Origin: Mycobacterium sp. 1164985.4
GTDB taxonomy: Bacteria > Actinomycetota > Actinomycetes > Mycobacteriales > Mycobacteriaceae
Assembly (NCBI RefSeq): GCF_001668575.1
Contig: NZ_LZMD01000116.1
Location: 1 to 64,000 of the forward strand
DNA: 64,000 bases
Direction: 5' to 3'
The notes under the pieces are model-generated. The model was given only the letters and a program-made list of their open reading frames with translations, was not told where the DNA came from and ran no database searches. Shown here one piece after another: positions 7,930 to 16,656 of the stretch. The stretch's first letter is position 1, and every line of letters begins with the position of its first letter. A program made the position numbers and the translations under genes.

Positions 7930-9660
7930 CTACCCGCAGACCGCGCCGACCGCCGCCGACCCGACCAACTTGGTGTACTTCGCCAGCACGCCGGTGGTGT
8001 AGCGCGGCGGCAGCGGTTCGAAACCGGCCTTGCGCGACTCGAATTCCGCCGGGTCGACCAACACATCGAGCGTGCCGTTCGCCACGTCGAGGCGGATGCG
8101 GTCGCCGTCCTGCACGAACGCGATCGGGCCACCGTCGACGGCTTCGGGCGCGATGTGCCCGACACACAGGCCCGTCGTACCGCCGGAGAACCGGCCGTCA
8201 GTCATCAACAGCACGTCCTTGCCGAGACCCGCACCCTTGATGGCGCCGGTGATCGCCAGCATCTCCCGCATACCGGGCCCACCCTTGGGGCCCTCGTAGC
8301 GGATGACCACGACATCGCCAGCCTGGATCGTGCCGTCCTCCAACGCGTCCAGCGCCGCCCGCTCGCGCTCGAAAACCCTTGCCGTGCCTTCGAAGACGTC
8401 CGAGTCGAAGCCCGCCGACTTGACCACGGCGCCCTCGGGGGCCAGCGAGCCGTGCAGGATCGTGATGCCGCCCGTCGGGTGGATGGGGTTGCTGAGCGCA
8501 CGTAACACCTTGCCGTCGGGATCCGGCGGCGCGATGTGGCGGAGGTTCTCGGCCATGGTCTCACCGGTGACCGTAAGGCAATCCCCGTGCAGCAGACCAG
8601 CATCCAGCAGTGCCTTCATCACAACGGGGACACCGCCGATGTGGTCGACGTCGTACATGACGTGCTTACCGAACGGCTTGACGTCGGCGAGGTGAGGCAC
8701 CTTGGCGCCCACCCGGGTGAAGTCTTCGAGTGTCAGTTTGACGTTGGCCTCATGGGCGATCGCCAGCAGGTGCAGCACGGCGTTGGTGGATCCGCCGAAC
8801 GCCATCACCACCGCGATCGCGTTCTCGAACGCCTCCTTGGTGAGGATGTCGCGGGCGGTGATGCCGCGCCGCAGCAGGTCGACGACGGCTTGGCCGCTGC
8901 GTCGCGCGAATCCGTCGCGACGGCGGTCGGTGGCCGGCGGCGCCGCACTGCCCGGCAGCGACATGCCCAGCGCCTCGGCGGCGGAGGCCATCGTGTTCGC
9001 GGTGTACATGCCGCCGCAGGCGCCCTCGCCGGGGCAGATGGCGCGTTCGATCGCGTCGACGTCCTCGCGGGGCATCAGCCCGCGCGCACAGGCGCCGACC
9101 GCTTCGAACGCGTCGATGATCGTCACCTCGCGTTCGGTGCCGTCCGACAGCTTGGCCTTGCCCGGCAGGATCGACCCGGCGTAGAGGAACACGCTCGCGA
9201 GATCGAGTCGCGCCGCCGCCATCAGCATGCCGGGCAGGGATTTGTCGCAGCCGGCGAGAAGCACCGAGCCGTCGAGGCGTTCGGCCTGCATGACCGTCTC
9301 GACGCTGTCGGCGATCACCTCGCGCGACACCAGCGAGAAGTGCATGCCTTCGTGGCCCATAGAGATGCCGTCGGACACTGAGATGGTTCCGAACTCCATC
9401 GGGAAGCCGCCCGCGGCGTGGACGCCGTCTTTGACGGCCTTGGCCAACCGGTCCAGTGAGAGGTTGCAAGGGGTGATCTCGTTCCACGACGAGCCGACGC
9501 CGATCTGCGGTTTGGCGAAGTCGTCGTCCTCCATGCCCACCGCGCGCAGCATCCCGCGGGCTGCGGCCTTTTCCAGGCCGTCGGTGACGTCGCGACTACG
9601 GGGTTTGATGTCGGGCTCGGCCCGACGGTGGGCTTCGGTGTCGGGAGTTTCTGAGGGCAT
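7930..9660 (-). CDS. ilvD: Dihydroxy-acid dehydratase IlvD
   Basis: Dehydrates 2,3-dihydroxy-isovalerate and -3-methylvalerate to the 2-keto acids in valine/isoleucine synthesis. 576 residues from ATG 9660. The three expected [2Fe-2S] ligands are visible: C65 (ITPCNLSLD), C138 (AGCDKSLPGM) and C215 (GEGACGGMYTANTM), with SDGISMGHEGM between them and the GRFSGGT motif near the C-terminus. The upstream extension to 9696 is rejected because it would enter the ricR-operon promoter. Divergent from the DUF305-ricR operon, as ilvD and Rv0190 are neighbours in M. tuberculosis. Copper destroys Fe-S dehydratases, so the adjacency to a copper regulator is suggestive, though no direct link is visible. 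Confidence 0.97.
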   Translation of the reverse strand: MPSETPDTEAHRRAEPDIKPRSRDVTDGLEKAAARGMLRAVGMEDDDFAKPQIGVGSSWNEITPCNLSLDRLAKAVKDGVHAAGGFPMEFGTISVSDGISMGHEGMHFSLVSREVIADSVETVMQAERLDGSVLLAGCDKSLPGMLMAAARLDLASVFLYAGSILPGKAKLSDGTEREVTIIDAFEAVGACARGLMPREDVDAIERAICPGEGACGGMYTANTMASAAEALGMSLPGSAAPPATDRRRDGFARRSGQAVVDLLRRGITARDILTKEAFENAIAVVMAFGGSTNAVLHLLAIAHEANVKLTLEDFTRVGAKVPHLADVKPFGKHVMYDVDHIGGVPVVMKALLDAGLLHGDCLTVTGETMAENLRHIAPPDPDGKVLRALSNPIHPTGGITILHGSLAPEGAVVKSAGFDSDVFEGTARVFERERAALDALEDGTIQAGDVVVIRYEGPKGGPGMREMLAITGAIKGAGLGKDVLLMTDGRFSGGTTGLCVGHIAPEAVDGGPIAFVQDGDRIRLDVANGTLDVLVDPAEFESRKAGFEPLPPRYTTGVLAKYTKLVGSAAVGAVCG

Positions 9661-9706
9661 CGAACAAGTATGCCTTCGGGGTTTTGCCCCGGCCAAACCG
9701 TTATCT

Positions 9707-9723
9707 ATACCCCGGTGGGGTAT
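9707..9723. promoter_or_regulatory. Perfect RicR/CsoR-type operator
   Basis: A perfect inverted repeat, ATACCCC (9707-9713), spacer GGT, GGGGTAT (9717-9723). This matches the TACCC/GGGTA palindrome of the mycobacterial copper regulon controlled by RicR. It lies 17 bp before the DUF305 start and 46 bp before the divergent ilvD start, so RicR probably represses its own operon until copper binds. Confidence 0.8.
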
Positions 9724-9740
9724 GCGGTAACATCGAGCCC

Positions 9741-10364
9741 ATGACGTCCCTCATCGCTCGCCTCGCCGCTGTCCTGGTCGCCCTCGCCACCGCCGTGTTG
9801 CTCACTTCATGCACCACCCCGGCGTCGGATGGTCACACCGACCACGAGCACCCTGACGAGCCTGCGATCAGCGGTCAGCCCGCCGGCTTCAACGCCGATG
9901 ACGTCGCATTCGCGACTGACATGATCCCGCATCACGAGCAGGCAGTCGAACTGTCGGCGCTGGTTCCGGACCGCTCCACGAACCCCGAGCTCAAGACGCT
10001 CGCCCAGCAGATCGCCAACGCCCAGGAGCCCGAGATCCGCACCATGCAGGTACTGCTCGTGCAGTGGAAGGAGAGCCCCGAAGCGGGCACCGGGCAGGAG
10101 GGGCACGGCGGGCACGGCGCCCGGCACGGCGCGATGCAGGGCATGGTCGACGACGCCACCATGGCGAAGCTCAAGACGCTCTCGGGTCCGGAGTTCGACA
10201 CCCTGTGGCTGCAGTCGATGATCGGCCATCACCAGGGCGCGATCGAGATGGCGCGCGCCGAGCTCGCCAACGGCGAGAACGTCGACGCCAAGCGGCTGGC
10301 CCAGTCCATCGTCGACACGCAGCAGGCCGAGATCGATCAGATGAACCAGATGTTGAGGGGCTGA
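9741..10364 (+). CDS. DUF305 lipoprotein, copper-regulated
   Basis: 207 residues. Residues 1-23 form a lipoprotein signal peptide with lipobox LTSC, so the mature protein is anchored outside the membrane. Two DUF305 repeats carry the conserved paired His: DMIPHHEQAVELSALV and SMIGHHQGAIEMARAEL. A His/Gly-rich stretch (GHGGHGARHGAMQGM) lies between them and could bind metal. ATG 9741 is placed after the operator. The stop is one base before ricR, giving a two-gene copper-responsive operon. DUF305 proteins are often found with copper genes; periplasmic copper binding is the likely role, by inference. Confidence 0.85.
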   Translation: MTSLIARLAAVLVALATAVLLTSCTTPASDGHTDHEHPDEPAISGQPAGFNADDVAFATDMIPHHEQAVELSALVPDRSTNPELKTLAQQIANAQEPEIRTMQVLLVQWKESPEAGTGQEGHGGHGARHGAMQGMVDDATMAKLKTLSGPEFDTLWLQSMIGHHQGAIEMARAELANGENVDAKRLAQSIVDTQQAEIDQMNQMLRG

Positions 10365-10365
10365 A

Positions 10366-10656
10366 ATGACCGCGGTGCACGGATATTCGCAGCAGAAGGA
10401 CAACTACGCCAAGCGGCTGCGCCGAATCGAGGGTCAGGTTCGCGGCATCGCGAAGATGATCGAGGACGACAAGTACTGCATCGACGTGCTCACCCAGATC
10501 AGCGCCGTCAACAGCGCGCTGCAGTCGGTCGCGCTCGGTCTGCTCGACGAGCATCTCGGGCACTGCGTCGCGCAGGCGGTCACCGAAGGCGGTGACCAGG
10601 CCGACGCGAAGCTGGCCGAGGCGTCAGCCGCGATCGCGCGCCTGGTGCGGTCCTAG
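10366..10656 (+). CDS. ricR: Copper-sensing repressor RicR (CsoR family)
   Basis: 96-residue all-helical CsoR/DUF156 repressor. The Cu(I) ligands are C38 (DDKYCID) and H63/C67 (DEHLGHCVAQ), the Cys-His-x-x-x-Cys pattern of CsoR and RicR, and the N-terminal DNA-contact helix reads AKRLRRIEGQVRGIAKMI. It is the second gene after the DUF305 lipoprotein and is preceded by a perfect operator at 9707, so it is autoregulated. The position next to ilvD matches Rv0190. Its TAG stop shares the tetranucleotide CTAG (10653-10656) with the TAG of the convergent gene. Confidence 0.93.
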   Translation: MTAVHGYSQQKDNYAKRLRRIEGQVRGIAKMIEDDKYCIDVLTQISAVNSALQSVALGLLDEHLGHCVAQAVTEGGDQADAKLAEASAAIARLVRS

Positions 10657-10946
10657 CCGCCGAGGACGTCTTCGATCCGCTTGACCTTCGCCGTGAGCTG
10701 ATCGGTGTGGCCGGGGCGGATATCGGCCTTGAGTACCAGGCTCACCCGTGGCGACACCGCAGCGACCGCATCGACCGCCCGCTTGACGACGTCCATCACC
10801 TCGTCCCAGTCGCCCTCGATGTTGGTGAACATCGCGTTCGTCTCGTTGGGAAGCCCGGATTCGCGGACCACCCTTACCGCCTCGGCGACCGCGTCGCCGA
10901 CACTGTCGTCGCCACCCGTCGGGCTCACGCTGAAGGCCACAATCAT
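10653..10946 (-). CDS. Thiamine-binding/MTH1187-YkoF family protein
   Basis: 97 residues matching the MTH1187/YkoF (DUF77) ferredoxin-like fold: MIVAFSVSPTGGDDSVGDAV at the start, NAMFTNIEGDWDEVMDVVKRA in the middle and a basic C-terminus. Family members form homo-multimers that bind thiamine or similar small ligands; no catalytic role is established. Its stop overlaps the convergent ricR stop by 4 bp. The PPOX-type gene 30 bp upstream is on the same strand and probably in the same transcript. Confidence 0.8.
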   Translation of the reverse strand: MIVAFSVSPTGGDDSVGDAVAEAVRVVRESGLPNETNAMFTNIEGDWDEVMDVVKRAVDAVAAVSPRVSLVLKADIRPGHTDQLTAKVKRIEDVLGG

Positions 10947-10976
10947 TCGACCAGCCTGCCACCGACCGGCGGTCGG

Positions 10977-11366
10977 CTACTGCTTGCTGTAGCCGGTGGG
11001 TCGCACGATCAGGATCACCCGGTCGGCCTTGTCGGCGGGCGGTTCGGTCAACGGGCCGCTGTAGCGATCGTTGAGCTGCAGGTAGAACGCGCCGGTCGGA
11101 TCGGGCTCGATGGCCTCGACGACGCCGCGGACCTCGAGGTAGCGGTACGGGTTCTCCGGGTCGCTGACCGACATCGCGACCGCGGGCTGACCCTCGATGT
11201 TGCGGAATTTCTGGCGTTTGGTGGTGTGGGTGAAGCGCAGCACCTCGCCGTCCCACGCGAACCACATCGGATTGACCTGTGGCGTGCCGTCCGGCCGGAC
11301 GGTGGCCAGATGTCCGTACAGCGGGCGTTCCAGAAGGGACTCGTATCCGGCGGGAATGGCGACCAT
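10977..11366 (-). CDS. PPOX-class F420-dependent oxidoreductase-like protein
   Basis: 129-residue split-barrel flavin/deazaflavin-binding protein: LLERPLYGHLATVRPDGTPQ, then VNPMWFAWDGEVLRFTHTT, TKRQKFRNIEGQPAVAMSVS and a PYRYLEVRGVVEAIEPDP strand. The Arg/Lys-rich TKRQKFRN loop is typical of the FDOR-B group that uses F420 in mycobacteria. Cytoplasmic. Followed on the same strand by the MTH1187-like gene. The substrate cannot be read from the sequence. The divergent gap to the L,D-transpeptidase (11367-11538) shows no feature I can support beyond the downstream ribosome-binding site. Confidence 0.85.
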   Translation of the reverse strand: MVAIPAGYESLLERPLYGHLATVRPDGTPQVNPMWFAWDGEVLRFTHTTKRQKFRNIEGQPAVAMSVSDPENPYRYLEVRGVVEAIEPDPTGAFYLQLNDRYSGPLTEPPADKADRVILIVRPTGYSKQ

Positions 11367-11538
11367 GGCGATCCTCTCGAAGGCGGTTCGGCGGCTGCGG
11401 TGTTAACAGTAAGCGTCCTGAACCGATGAACAGTGCAGGTCACGGGTGTCGATAAGGGGTTTGCCCACGTCGAGGCGGCACTGAGTGTCCCGGGCGTTAT
11501 GCCACACTGGTTGAAGTTCTGCGACTGGGAGGTTGTGT

Positions 11539-12600
11539 ATGCGCAGGGTAAAGCGCAGTCGGCTGCTCACTGCGGTCTTGGCGGCGAGCGTCGTCGGCGG
11601 GATGGTGCTCACCAGCCCGTCCGCTCTGGCTCAGCCCGTTGTCCCGCCGCCACCGGCGCCGGTCGATCCGGCCCTGGCGCCGGCACCGCCACCGGGGCCG
11701 GCCCTGCCGCCGCCTCCGCCTGCGGATCCGCTCGCGGCCCCCGCGGCCCCGCCCGGGCCGCCCCCGGCGGCCGAGACACCGCCTCCGCCGCCGTCGTCGA
11801 ACCCGTTCTTCGCGCCGCCCAATCCGCTGGCTCAGCAGCAGCCGATCCCGGAGGGCACCCCGCCCGGGCAGAACCCGACGCCGTACGTCGGCTCCCCGGT
11901 GTTCGCGCCGCCGTCCTTCAATCCGAGCAACGGTTCGATCGTCGGCGCAGCCAAGCCGATCTACATCAACTTCCAGCGGCCGATCGCCAACCGTCAGATG
12001 GCCGAGGATGCGATCCATATCTCGTCGAACCCGCCGGTGCCCGGCCGGTTCTACTGGACCAGTGACACCCAGGTGCGCTGGCGTCCGCAGGACTTCTGGC
12101 CCGCGGGCACGACGGTCAACATCGACGCCTCCGGCACCAAGTCCAGCTTCACCGTGCCCGAGCAGCTCGTCGCCACCATCGACAACGACACCCTGCAGAT
12201 GTACGTCCACCGCAACGGCGAGCTCGAGAAGACGTTCCCGGTGTCGATGGGCAAGCAGGGCCACGAGACCAAGAACGGCACCTACTACGTGCTGGAGAAG
12301 TTCGCCGACATCGTGATGGACTCCTCCACCTACGGAGTGCCGGTGGATTCGCCCAACGGCTACAAGGTCAAAGTGCAGGACGCCGTGCGCATCGACAACA
12401 GCGGCGCCTTCGTGCACAGCGCGCCGTGGTCGGTCGGCTCACAGGGTGAGGAGAACGTGAGCCACGGCTGCGTCAACCTCAGCCCCGCCAACGCGCAGTG
12501 GTTCTTCGACAACTTCGGCAGCGGTGACGCCGTCGTTGTCAAGAACTCGGTCGGCACCTACAACCAGCCCGACGGCGCGTCCGACTGGCAGATGTTCTGA
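11539..12600 (+). CDS. Secreted L,D-transpeptidase (YkuD), Rv0192-like
   Basis: Makes 3-3 peptidoglycan cross-links or attaches proteins to peptidoglycan. 353 residues from ATG 11539 (GGGAGG just upstream). Signal peptide residues 1-31, then a Pro/Ala-rich linker (about 32-120) that could span the wall, an Ig-like domain (about 125-205) and a C-terminal YkuD domain. The active site is intact: H293 in FVHSAPWSVG and SHGCVNL with H309 and nucleophile C311. M. tuberculosis has a corresponding gene, Rv0192, in the same neighbourhood. A 49-bp palindrome immediately downstream may terminate transcription. Confidence 0.92.
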   Translation: MRRVKRSRLLTAVLAASVVGGMVLTSPSALAQPVVPPPPAPVDPALAPAPPPGPALPPPPPADPLAAPAAPPGPPPAAETPPPPPSSNPFFAPPNPLAQQQPIPEGTPPGQNPTPYVGSPVFAPPSFNPSNGSIVGAAKPIYINFQRPIANRQMAEDAIHISSNPPVPGRFYWTSDTQVRWRPQDFWPAGTTVNIDASGTKSSFTVPEQLVATIDNDTLQMYVHRNGELEKTFPVSMGKQGHETKNGTYYVLEKFADIVMDSSTYGVPVDSPNGYKVKVQDAVRIDNSGAFVHSAPWSVGSQGEENVSHGCVNLSPANAQWFFDNFGSGDAVVVKNSVGTYNQPDGASDWQMF

Positions 12601-12602
12601 GC

Positions 12603-12651
12603 GATTTCGGTGCGCTAACGATCGCTGAGCGACTGTTAGCGCACCGAAATC
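12603..12651. repeat. 49-bp palindromic repeat, copy 1
   Basis: Two perfect 17-bp arms (12603-12619 and 12635-12651; left arm GATTTCGGTGCGCTAAC) flank a 15-bp centre that holds its own small palindrome (TCGCTGAGCGA). It lies exactly between the convergent transpeptidase and zmp1 genes. A second copy at 41046-41094 matches at 45 of 49 positions, so this is a dispersed element and not only a local terminator. As RNA it would form a long hairpin in either direction. Confidence 0.85.
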
Positions 12652-12652
12652 C

Positions 12653-14632
12653 CTAGTTCCAGATACGAACCCGTCGTTCCGGGTCGAGGTACAGCGCGTC
12701 GTTCTCGGTGACGTCGAACGCCTCGTAGAACGCGTCCATGTTGCGGATGACGCCGTTGCACCGGAACTCCGGCGGTGAGTGCGGGTCGATCGCAAGCCGC
12801 CGGATGGCCTCGGCGTCACGGGATTTCGTCCGCCACACCTGGGCCCAGCCGAAGAAAACCCGCTGCTCGCCGGTCAGCCCGTCGAGCACGGGCGCGGGCT
12901 CACCCTTGAGCGACAGGCGGTACGCCAGCAGCGCGATCGACAGGCCCCCGAGGTCGCCGATGTTCTCGCCGACGGTGAAGGCACCGTTCACGTGGTGTCC
13001 GTTGCTCAACTGCCGAGGGACGTACTCGTCGTACTGTTCGATCAACTTCTTTGTGCGCGCGCCGAACTCGGTGCGGTCCTGGTCGGTCCACCAGTCGACC
13101 AGGTTGCCGTCACCGTCGTACTTGGCGCCCTGGTCGTCGAAGCCGTGCCCGATCTCGTGGCCGATGACCGCACCGATCCCGCCGTAGTTCGCGGCGTCGT
13201 CGGCGTCGGCGTCGAAGAAGGGCGGCTGCAGGATCGCGGCGGGGAAGACGATCTCGTTCATGCCCGGGTTGTAGTAGGCGTTGACCGTCTGCGGCGTCAT
13301 GAACCATTCGTCGCGGTCGACGGGTCCGCCGAGCTTGCGCAGTTCCCGGTCGTACTCGAACGCGTAGCCGCGACGGTAGTTGCCGTAGAGGTCAACGCGC
13401 TCGATGACGAGGCCCGAATAGTCACGCCACTTCGCGGGATATCCGATCTTGGGCGTGAACTTGTCGAGCTTGGCCAGCGCCTTCTCCCGCGTCTGCGGCG
13501 TCATCCAGTCCAGGGAGTTGATACTGACGCGGTACGCCTCGCGAATGTTGTCGACGAGTTCATCCATCCGCTCCTTCGCGTGCGGCGGGAAATACCGCTG
13601 TACGTAAAGCTTTCCGACCGCGTCGCCCAGCAGGCTCTCCACCACCGACACAGCGCGCTTCCACCGGTCGCGGATCTGCTCGGTGCCCGAGAGCCGCCGG
13701 CCGTAGAACGCGAAGTCCTCGGCGACCAGGTCGTCGGTCAGGAGGAAGGCGCGAGCGTGGATGACGCGCCACCGCAGCCAGCGCTTCCAGTCCTCGAGGT
13801 CGCCGTCCGACCATTCGGCGGCGAATGCGGTGAGGTAATCGGGTTGACGCACAGCGACTTCTGCGGCCTTCTCCGGGGTGGTGCCGAGCTCGGACACCCA
13901 GCCGGCCCAGTCGAAGCCCGGTGCTTCGGTCGGCAGGTCGGCGAACGTGCGCAGGTTGTAGGTGAGGTCGGCGTCGCGCCGCTTGACGACGTCCCAGTGC
14001 GCGGCGGCCAGCTTGGTCTCCAGCGCGACGATGCGGGCCGCGGTGTCGTCGTGATCGCCTGGGCCGTAGACCAACTCGAACATCGCCGCGATGTGCTGCG
14101 GATAGGCGGCGAGGATCTCGGCGTGCTGCTCGTCGCGGTAGTAGGACTCGTCGGGCAGACCCAGGCCCGACTGGCTCATGTGCAGCAGGTAACGGGTCGA
14201 GTCCTTCGAGTCGGTGTCGACATAGACGCCCGTGCCACCGCCGACCCCGGTGCGCTGCAATGCGCCGAGCACCGTGGCGAGTGCATCGGGGGAGTCGGCC
14301 GCATCGATCGCCGTCAGTTCGTCGAGCAGTGGTTGCATTCCACGCGCGGCGACGGTCTGCTCGTCCATGAAGCTGGCGTACAGATCGCCGATTCGCTGTT
14401 CGTCGCTGCCCTGGGCCGCGTTCGACGCCGCCGCTTCGGTAATGAGGTCGCGCACGTGCTCCTCGGCGCGGTCGTACAGCGACCGGAACGCACCGTCGGT
14501 GGCGCGGTCACCGGGCATTTGATACTCGGTCAGCCAGCGGCCGTTCACGTGGCCGAACAGGTCGTCTTGCGGGCGGGCGTCGGCGTCGACGTAACTGAGG
14601 TCGATACCGGATCTGATTGCTTCTACCGTCAC
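12653..14632 (-). CDS. zmp1: Zinc metalloprotease Zmp1 (M13 neprilysin family)
   Basis: 659 residues. The catalytic zinc site HEIGH is at 492-496 within VIGHEIGHGFDDQGAKYD. The third ligand Glu556 and partner Asp560 are in ENIGD, and NAYYNPGMNEIVFPAAI carries the substrate-binding NAYY motif. The C-terminus ends in the family CRVW-like RVRIWN. Begins at GTG 14632, overlapping the stop of the glycosyltransferase by 4 bp, so the two are coupled. In M. tuberculosis Zmp1 (Rv0198c) is linked to phagosome survival. No signal peptide is evident, as reported for Zmp1, so export would be by an unusual route. Confidence 0.95.
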   Translation of the reverse strand: MTVEAIRSGIDLSYVDADARPQDDLFGHVNGRWLTEYQMPGDRATDGAFRSLYDRAEEHVRDLITEAAASNAAQGSDEQRIGDLYASFMDEQTVAARGMQPLLDELTAIDAADSPDALATVLGALQRTGVGGGTGVYVDTDSKDSTRYLLHMSQSGLGLPDESYYRDEQHAEILAAYPQHIAAMFELVYGPGDHDDTAARIVALETKLAAAHWDVVKRRDADLTYNLRTFADLPTEAPGFDWAGWVSELGTTPEKAAEVAVRQPDYLTAFAAEWSDGDLEDWKRWLRWRVIHARAFLLTDDLVAEDFAFYGRRLSGTEQIRDRWKRAVSVVESLLGDAVGKLYVQRYFPPHAKERMDELVDNIREAYRVSINSLDWMTPQTREKALAKLDKFTPKIGYPAKWRDYSGLVIERVDLYGNYRRGYAFEYDRELRKLGGPVDRDEWFMTPQTVNAYYNPGMNEIVFPAAILQPPFFDADADDAANYGGIGAVIGHEIGHGFDDQGAKYDGDGNLVDWWTDQDRTEFGARTKKLIEQYDEYVPRQLSNGHHVNGAFTVGENIGDLGGLSIALLAYRLSLKGEPAPVLDGLTGEQRVFFGWAQVWRTKSRDAEAIRRLAIDPHSPPEFRCNGVIRNMDAFYEAFDVTENDALYLDPERRVRIWN

Positions 14633-15942
14633 CCCACCAGGGTGCCAGAACCCGTGGCTGGTCTCCCGGGTCGCTGCGGCACCGCGAGACCCGCGAGCGT
14701 CTCGGCGATGCGGTCGAAGGCGTCCGTGTCGCGGATCTCTCGGCTCACCCGCTGTGCAGCGGTGCGGTAGCCATCGGCGGCGAGAACGTCCTCGAGCGCG
14801 CGCGCGATCGCGGCGCGTGGCGGCCGTGATGTCCCGAGGTTGATGCCCACCCCGGCGTAGCCCACGCGGGCGGCGACCTCCGGTTTGTCGGCCGAGCCGC
14901 CGGCGACGATCAGCGGGACGCCGTGCGACAACGCCTGATGTACGCCGCCGTAACCGCCGTTGGTGATCATCACGTCGACGTTGGGCAGCAATTCGGCATA
15001 GGGCAGGAAGTCGGTGACGCAGGCGTTGGCGGGCACCCGGCCGGGAATCGTCGTGCGACCCTGCCGCCCCGTCGTCGCGATCACCAGCAGACCCTCGCGA
15101 TCGGCCAGCGCCTCGACGGTCGGGACGACGAGCGCGTCGAGGTCCTCGTTGTCCCACGTGCCCTGGCTGACATGCACGACCGTGCGCCCGTCGAGGGCCG
15201 GATCCCACGGCAGCCCACGCCGGTCGGCGGACGGTTTCGGGATGACCGGGCCGGTGTAGACGACGGTCGCGGGCAGGTCGCTGCGCGGATATTCCAGGCT
15301 CGGCACCGTGAACTGCAGCAGCCGGTCGGCGAGCAGCGGCCAATCCGTCAAGAACACCGGCGACGGCGGGGCGTCGACTGCGGCTAGCGCGCCGTTCAGA
15401 TCGGTGTGGACGTCGCGGAACATGACCCGGTGCGTCACCCACGTCATCGGTTCGTAGTTGAGGTCCGACCGTGGCGACCACGCCGTCCCGAACGGCGGGG
15501 CGTCGGCGCTGGACAGGGTCAGCGGACCGACTCCGCACACCAGGATCCACGGCCGGGGCCGGTGTCCTGTCAACAGTGGCAGTGCGCCGGTGAACGCGAC
15601 ATCGCACAGCACCGCGTCGAAGCGCTCCTGCGCAAGCGCTTTACGCAGTGCCCAGTACTGCGCGGCCAGCGGATCGATGAACACCGAGCGCATCTCGGCG
15701 CGACCCCGGTACCAGCGGTCGAGCAGCGCAGGCACGCCCCGCAATCCGGTGTGATCCCGCTTGGGACGGGCCGCGGCGGGCAGATCGATCGTCGACAGCT
15801 TCCGCTCGAGCACGGCGTCCCGGTGTTCGGCGCCGGTCAGCACCGTGACGCGGTGACCGCGCTCCTTGAGGTCGGCGGCGACGTGCAGCAGCGGCATCAC
15901 ATGCCCGGGGATGGGGCTGGCGGCGATGAGGTAGTTGGCCAC
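14629..15942 (-). CDS. MGT/UGT-type glycosyltransferase (GT1)
   Basis: 437-residue GT-B glycosyltransferase. The N-terminal acceptor domain opens IAASPIPGHVMPLLHVAADL with the catalytic-type His in PGHV. The C-terminal nucleotide-sugar domain has VVHVSQGTWDN, NACVTDFLPYAELLPNVDVM and the donor-site signature ITNGGYGGVHQALSHGVPLI, then AGGSADKPEVAARV. Related actinobacterial enzymes glycosylate macrolides, phenols or lipids. GTG start at 15942; the 122 bp to the divergent omamA gene hold the promoters. Coupled to zmp1 downstream. Whether it acts on a lipid or on a xenobiotic cannot be told. Confidence 0.88.
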   Translation of the reverse strand: MANYLIAASPIPGHVMPLLHVAADLKERGHRVTVLTGAEHRDAVLERKLSTIDLPAAARPKRDHTGLRGVPALLDRWYRGRAEMRSVFIDPLAAQYWALRKALAQERFDAVLCDVAFTGALPLLTGHRPRPWILVCGVGPLTLSSADAPPFGTAWSPRSDLNYEPMTWVTHRVMFRDVHTDLNGALAAVDAPPSPVFLTDWPLLADRLLQFTVPSLEYPRSDLPATVVYTGPVIPKPSADRRGLPWDPALDGRTVVHVSQGTWDNEDLDALVVPTVEALADREGLLVIATTGRQGRTTIPGRVPANACVTDFLPYAELLPNVDVMITNGGYGGVHQALSHGVPLIVAGGSADKPEVAARVGYAGVGINLGTSRPPRAAIARALEDVLAADGYRTAAQRVSREIRDTDAFDRIAETLAGLAVPQRPGRPATGSGTLVG

Positions 15943-16065
15943 GCAATCCCTTCGGTTGGCCGGTCGCGAGCCTGCATACCCCTCTTCTCCGCTCTCGAGC
16001 GCCGGACGGGTTGTGACATTGACCGCTCAGCGGGGTCCGAGCCGCAGCCCGGTACCCTCACGCGC

Positions 16066-16656
16066 ATGCCCGAGGACGAGCCCACCGCGACCGAGGACGG
16101 TCCTGTCTTCACCAGCTACGGCATTGCATCGGCGGTACTGGGCGTGATCGCGGTGATAGGGGTGGCGCTGGCCGCGCTGATCTGGACCCAGCACCGCGAC
16201 GACACCGACGAACTGCGGTACCGCTCGCGCATCATGCAGACCGCGGCCGACTGGACCAACGTGCTGATCAACATGAACAAGGACACGGTGCAGGCCGACA
16301 TGGTCAAGCTGCACGAGGGCACGGTCGGGCAGCTCAACGCCGACTTCGACGCGGCGGTCGAGCCGTACCGCAAGCTCGTGCAGACCCTGCAGGCGAAGAC
16401 CGCCGGCCAGATCGACTCGGTGGCCGTCGAATCGATCTATCACCCGCCCCCTGGTCGCGACGGGGCACGGCCGCATCGGCCGCAGCCCGAGATCTCTGAA
16501 TTCGCATCCCGCACCGACACCGTCATGGTGGTGGCGACGTCGATCAGCGAGAACGTCGGCGGAGACAAGCCGAAGACGGTGCGCTGGACGCTTCGGCTGG
16601 ACGTCTCCGACGTCGACGGCAAACTGCTGATCTCGCGGTTGGAGCCGATCCGATGA
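16066..16656 (+). CDS. omamA: Orphan Mce-associated membrane protein OmamA (Rv0199-like)
   Basis: 196 residues with a short acidic N-terminus, one transmembrane helix (about residues 18-40, IASAVLGVIAVIGVALAALI) and an exported NTF2-like Mam domain that ends in LRLDVSDVDGKLLISRLEPI. Orphan Mams stabilise Mce lipid-import complexes in M. tuberculosis, where OmamA supports Mce1 and Mce4. I start at ATG 16066, since the upstream open frame overlaps the divergent glycosyltransferase. The next gene overlaps by 4 bp (ATGA). Position between zmp1 and mmpL11 matches Rv0199. Confidence 0.88.
   Translation: MPEDEPTATEDGPVFTSYGIASAVLGVIAVIGVALAALIWTQHRDDTDELRYRSRIMQTAADWTNVLINMNKDTVQADMVKLHEGTVGQLNADFDAAVEPYRKLVQTLQAKTAGQIDSVAVESIYHPPPGRDGARPHRPQPEISEFASRTDTVMVVATSISENVGGDKPKTVRWTLRLDVSDVDGKLLISRLEPIR

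Noticed and set aside
12779..14770. A long plus-strand frame of 663 residues opposite zmp1, and a similar 1142-residue frame opposite mmpL3 (29011-32439)
   Set aside because: High-GC mirror frames. Their products are Arg/Val/Gly/His-biased with no domain, while the other strand carries full families with intact catalytic or membrane motifs.
12653..15607. A 984-residue frame that would fuse an Arg-rich upstream part to Zmp1
   Set aside because: Only the part from GTG 14632 looks like a protein. The rest is the antisense/out-of-frame shadow of the glycosyltransferase, with Arg/Pro-rich low-complexity sequence.
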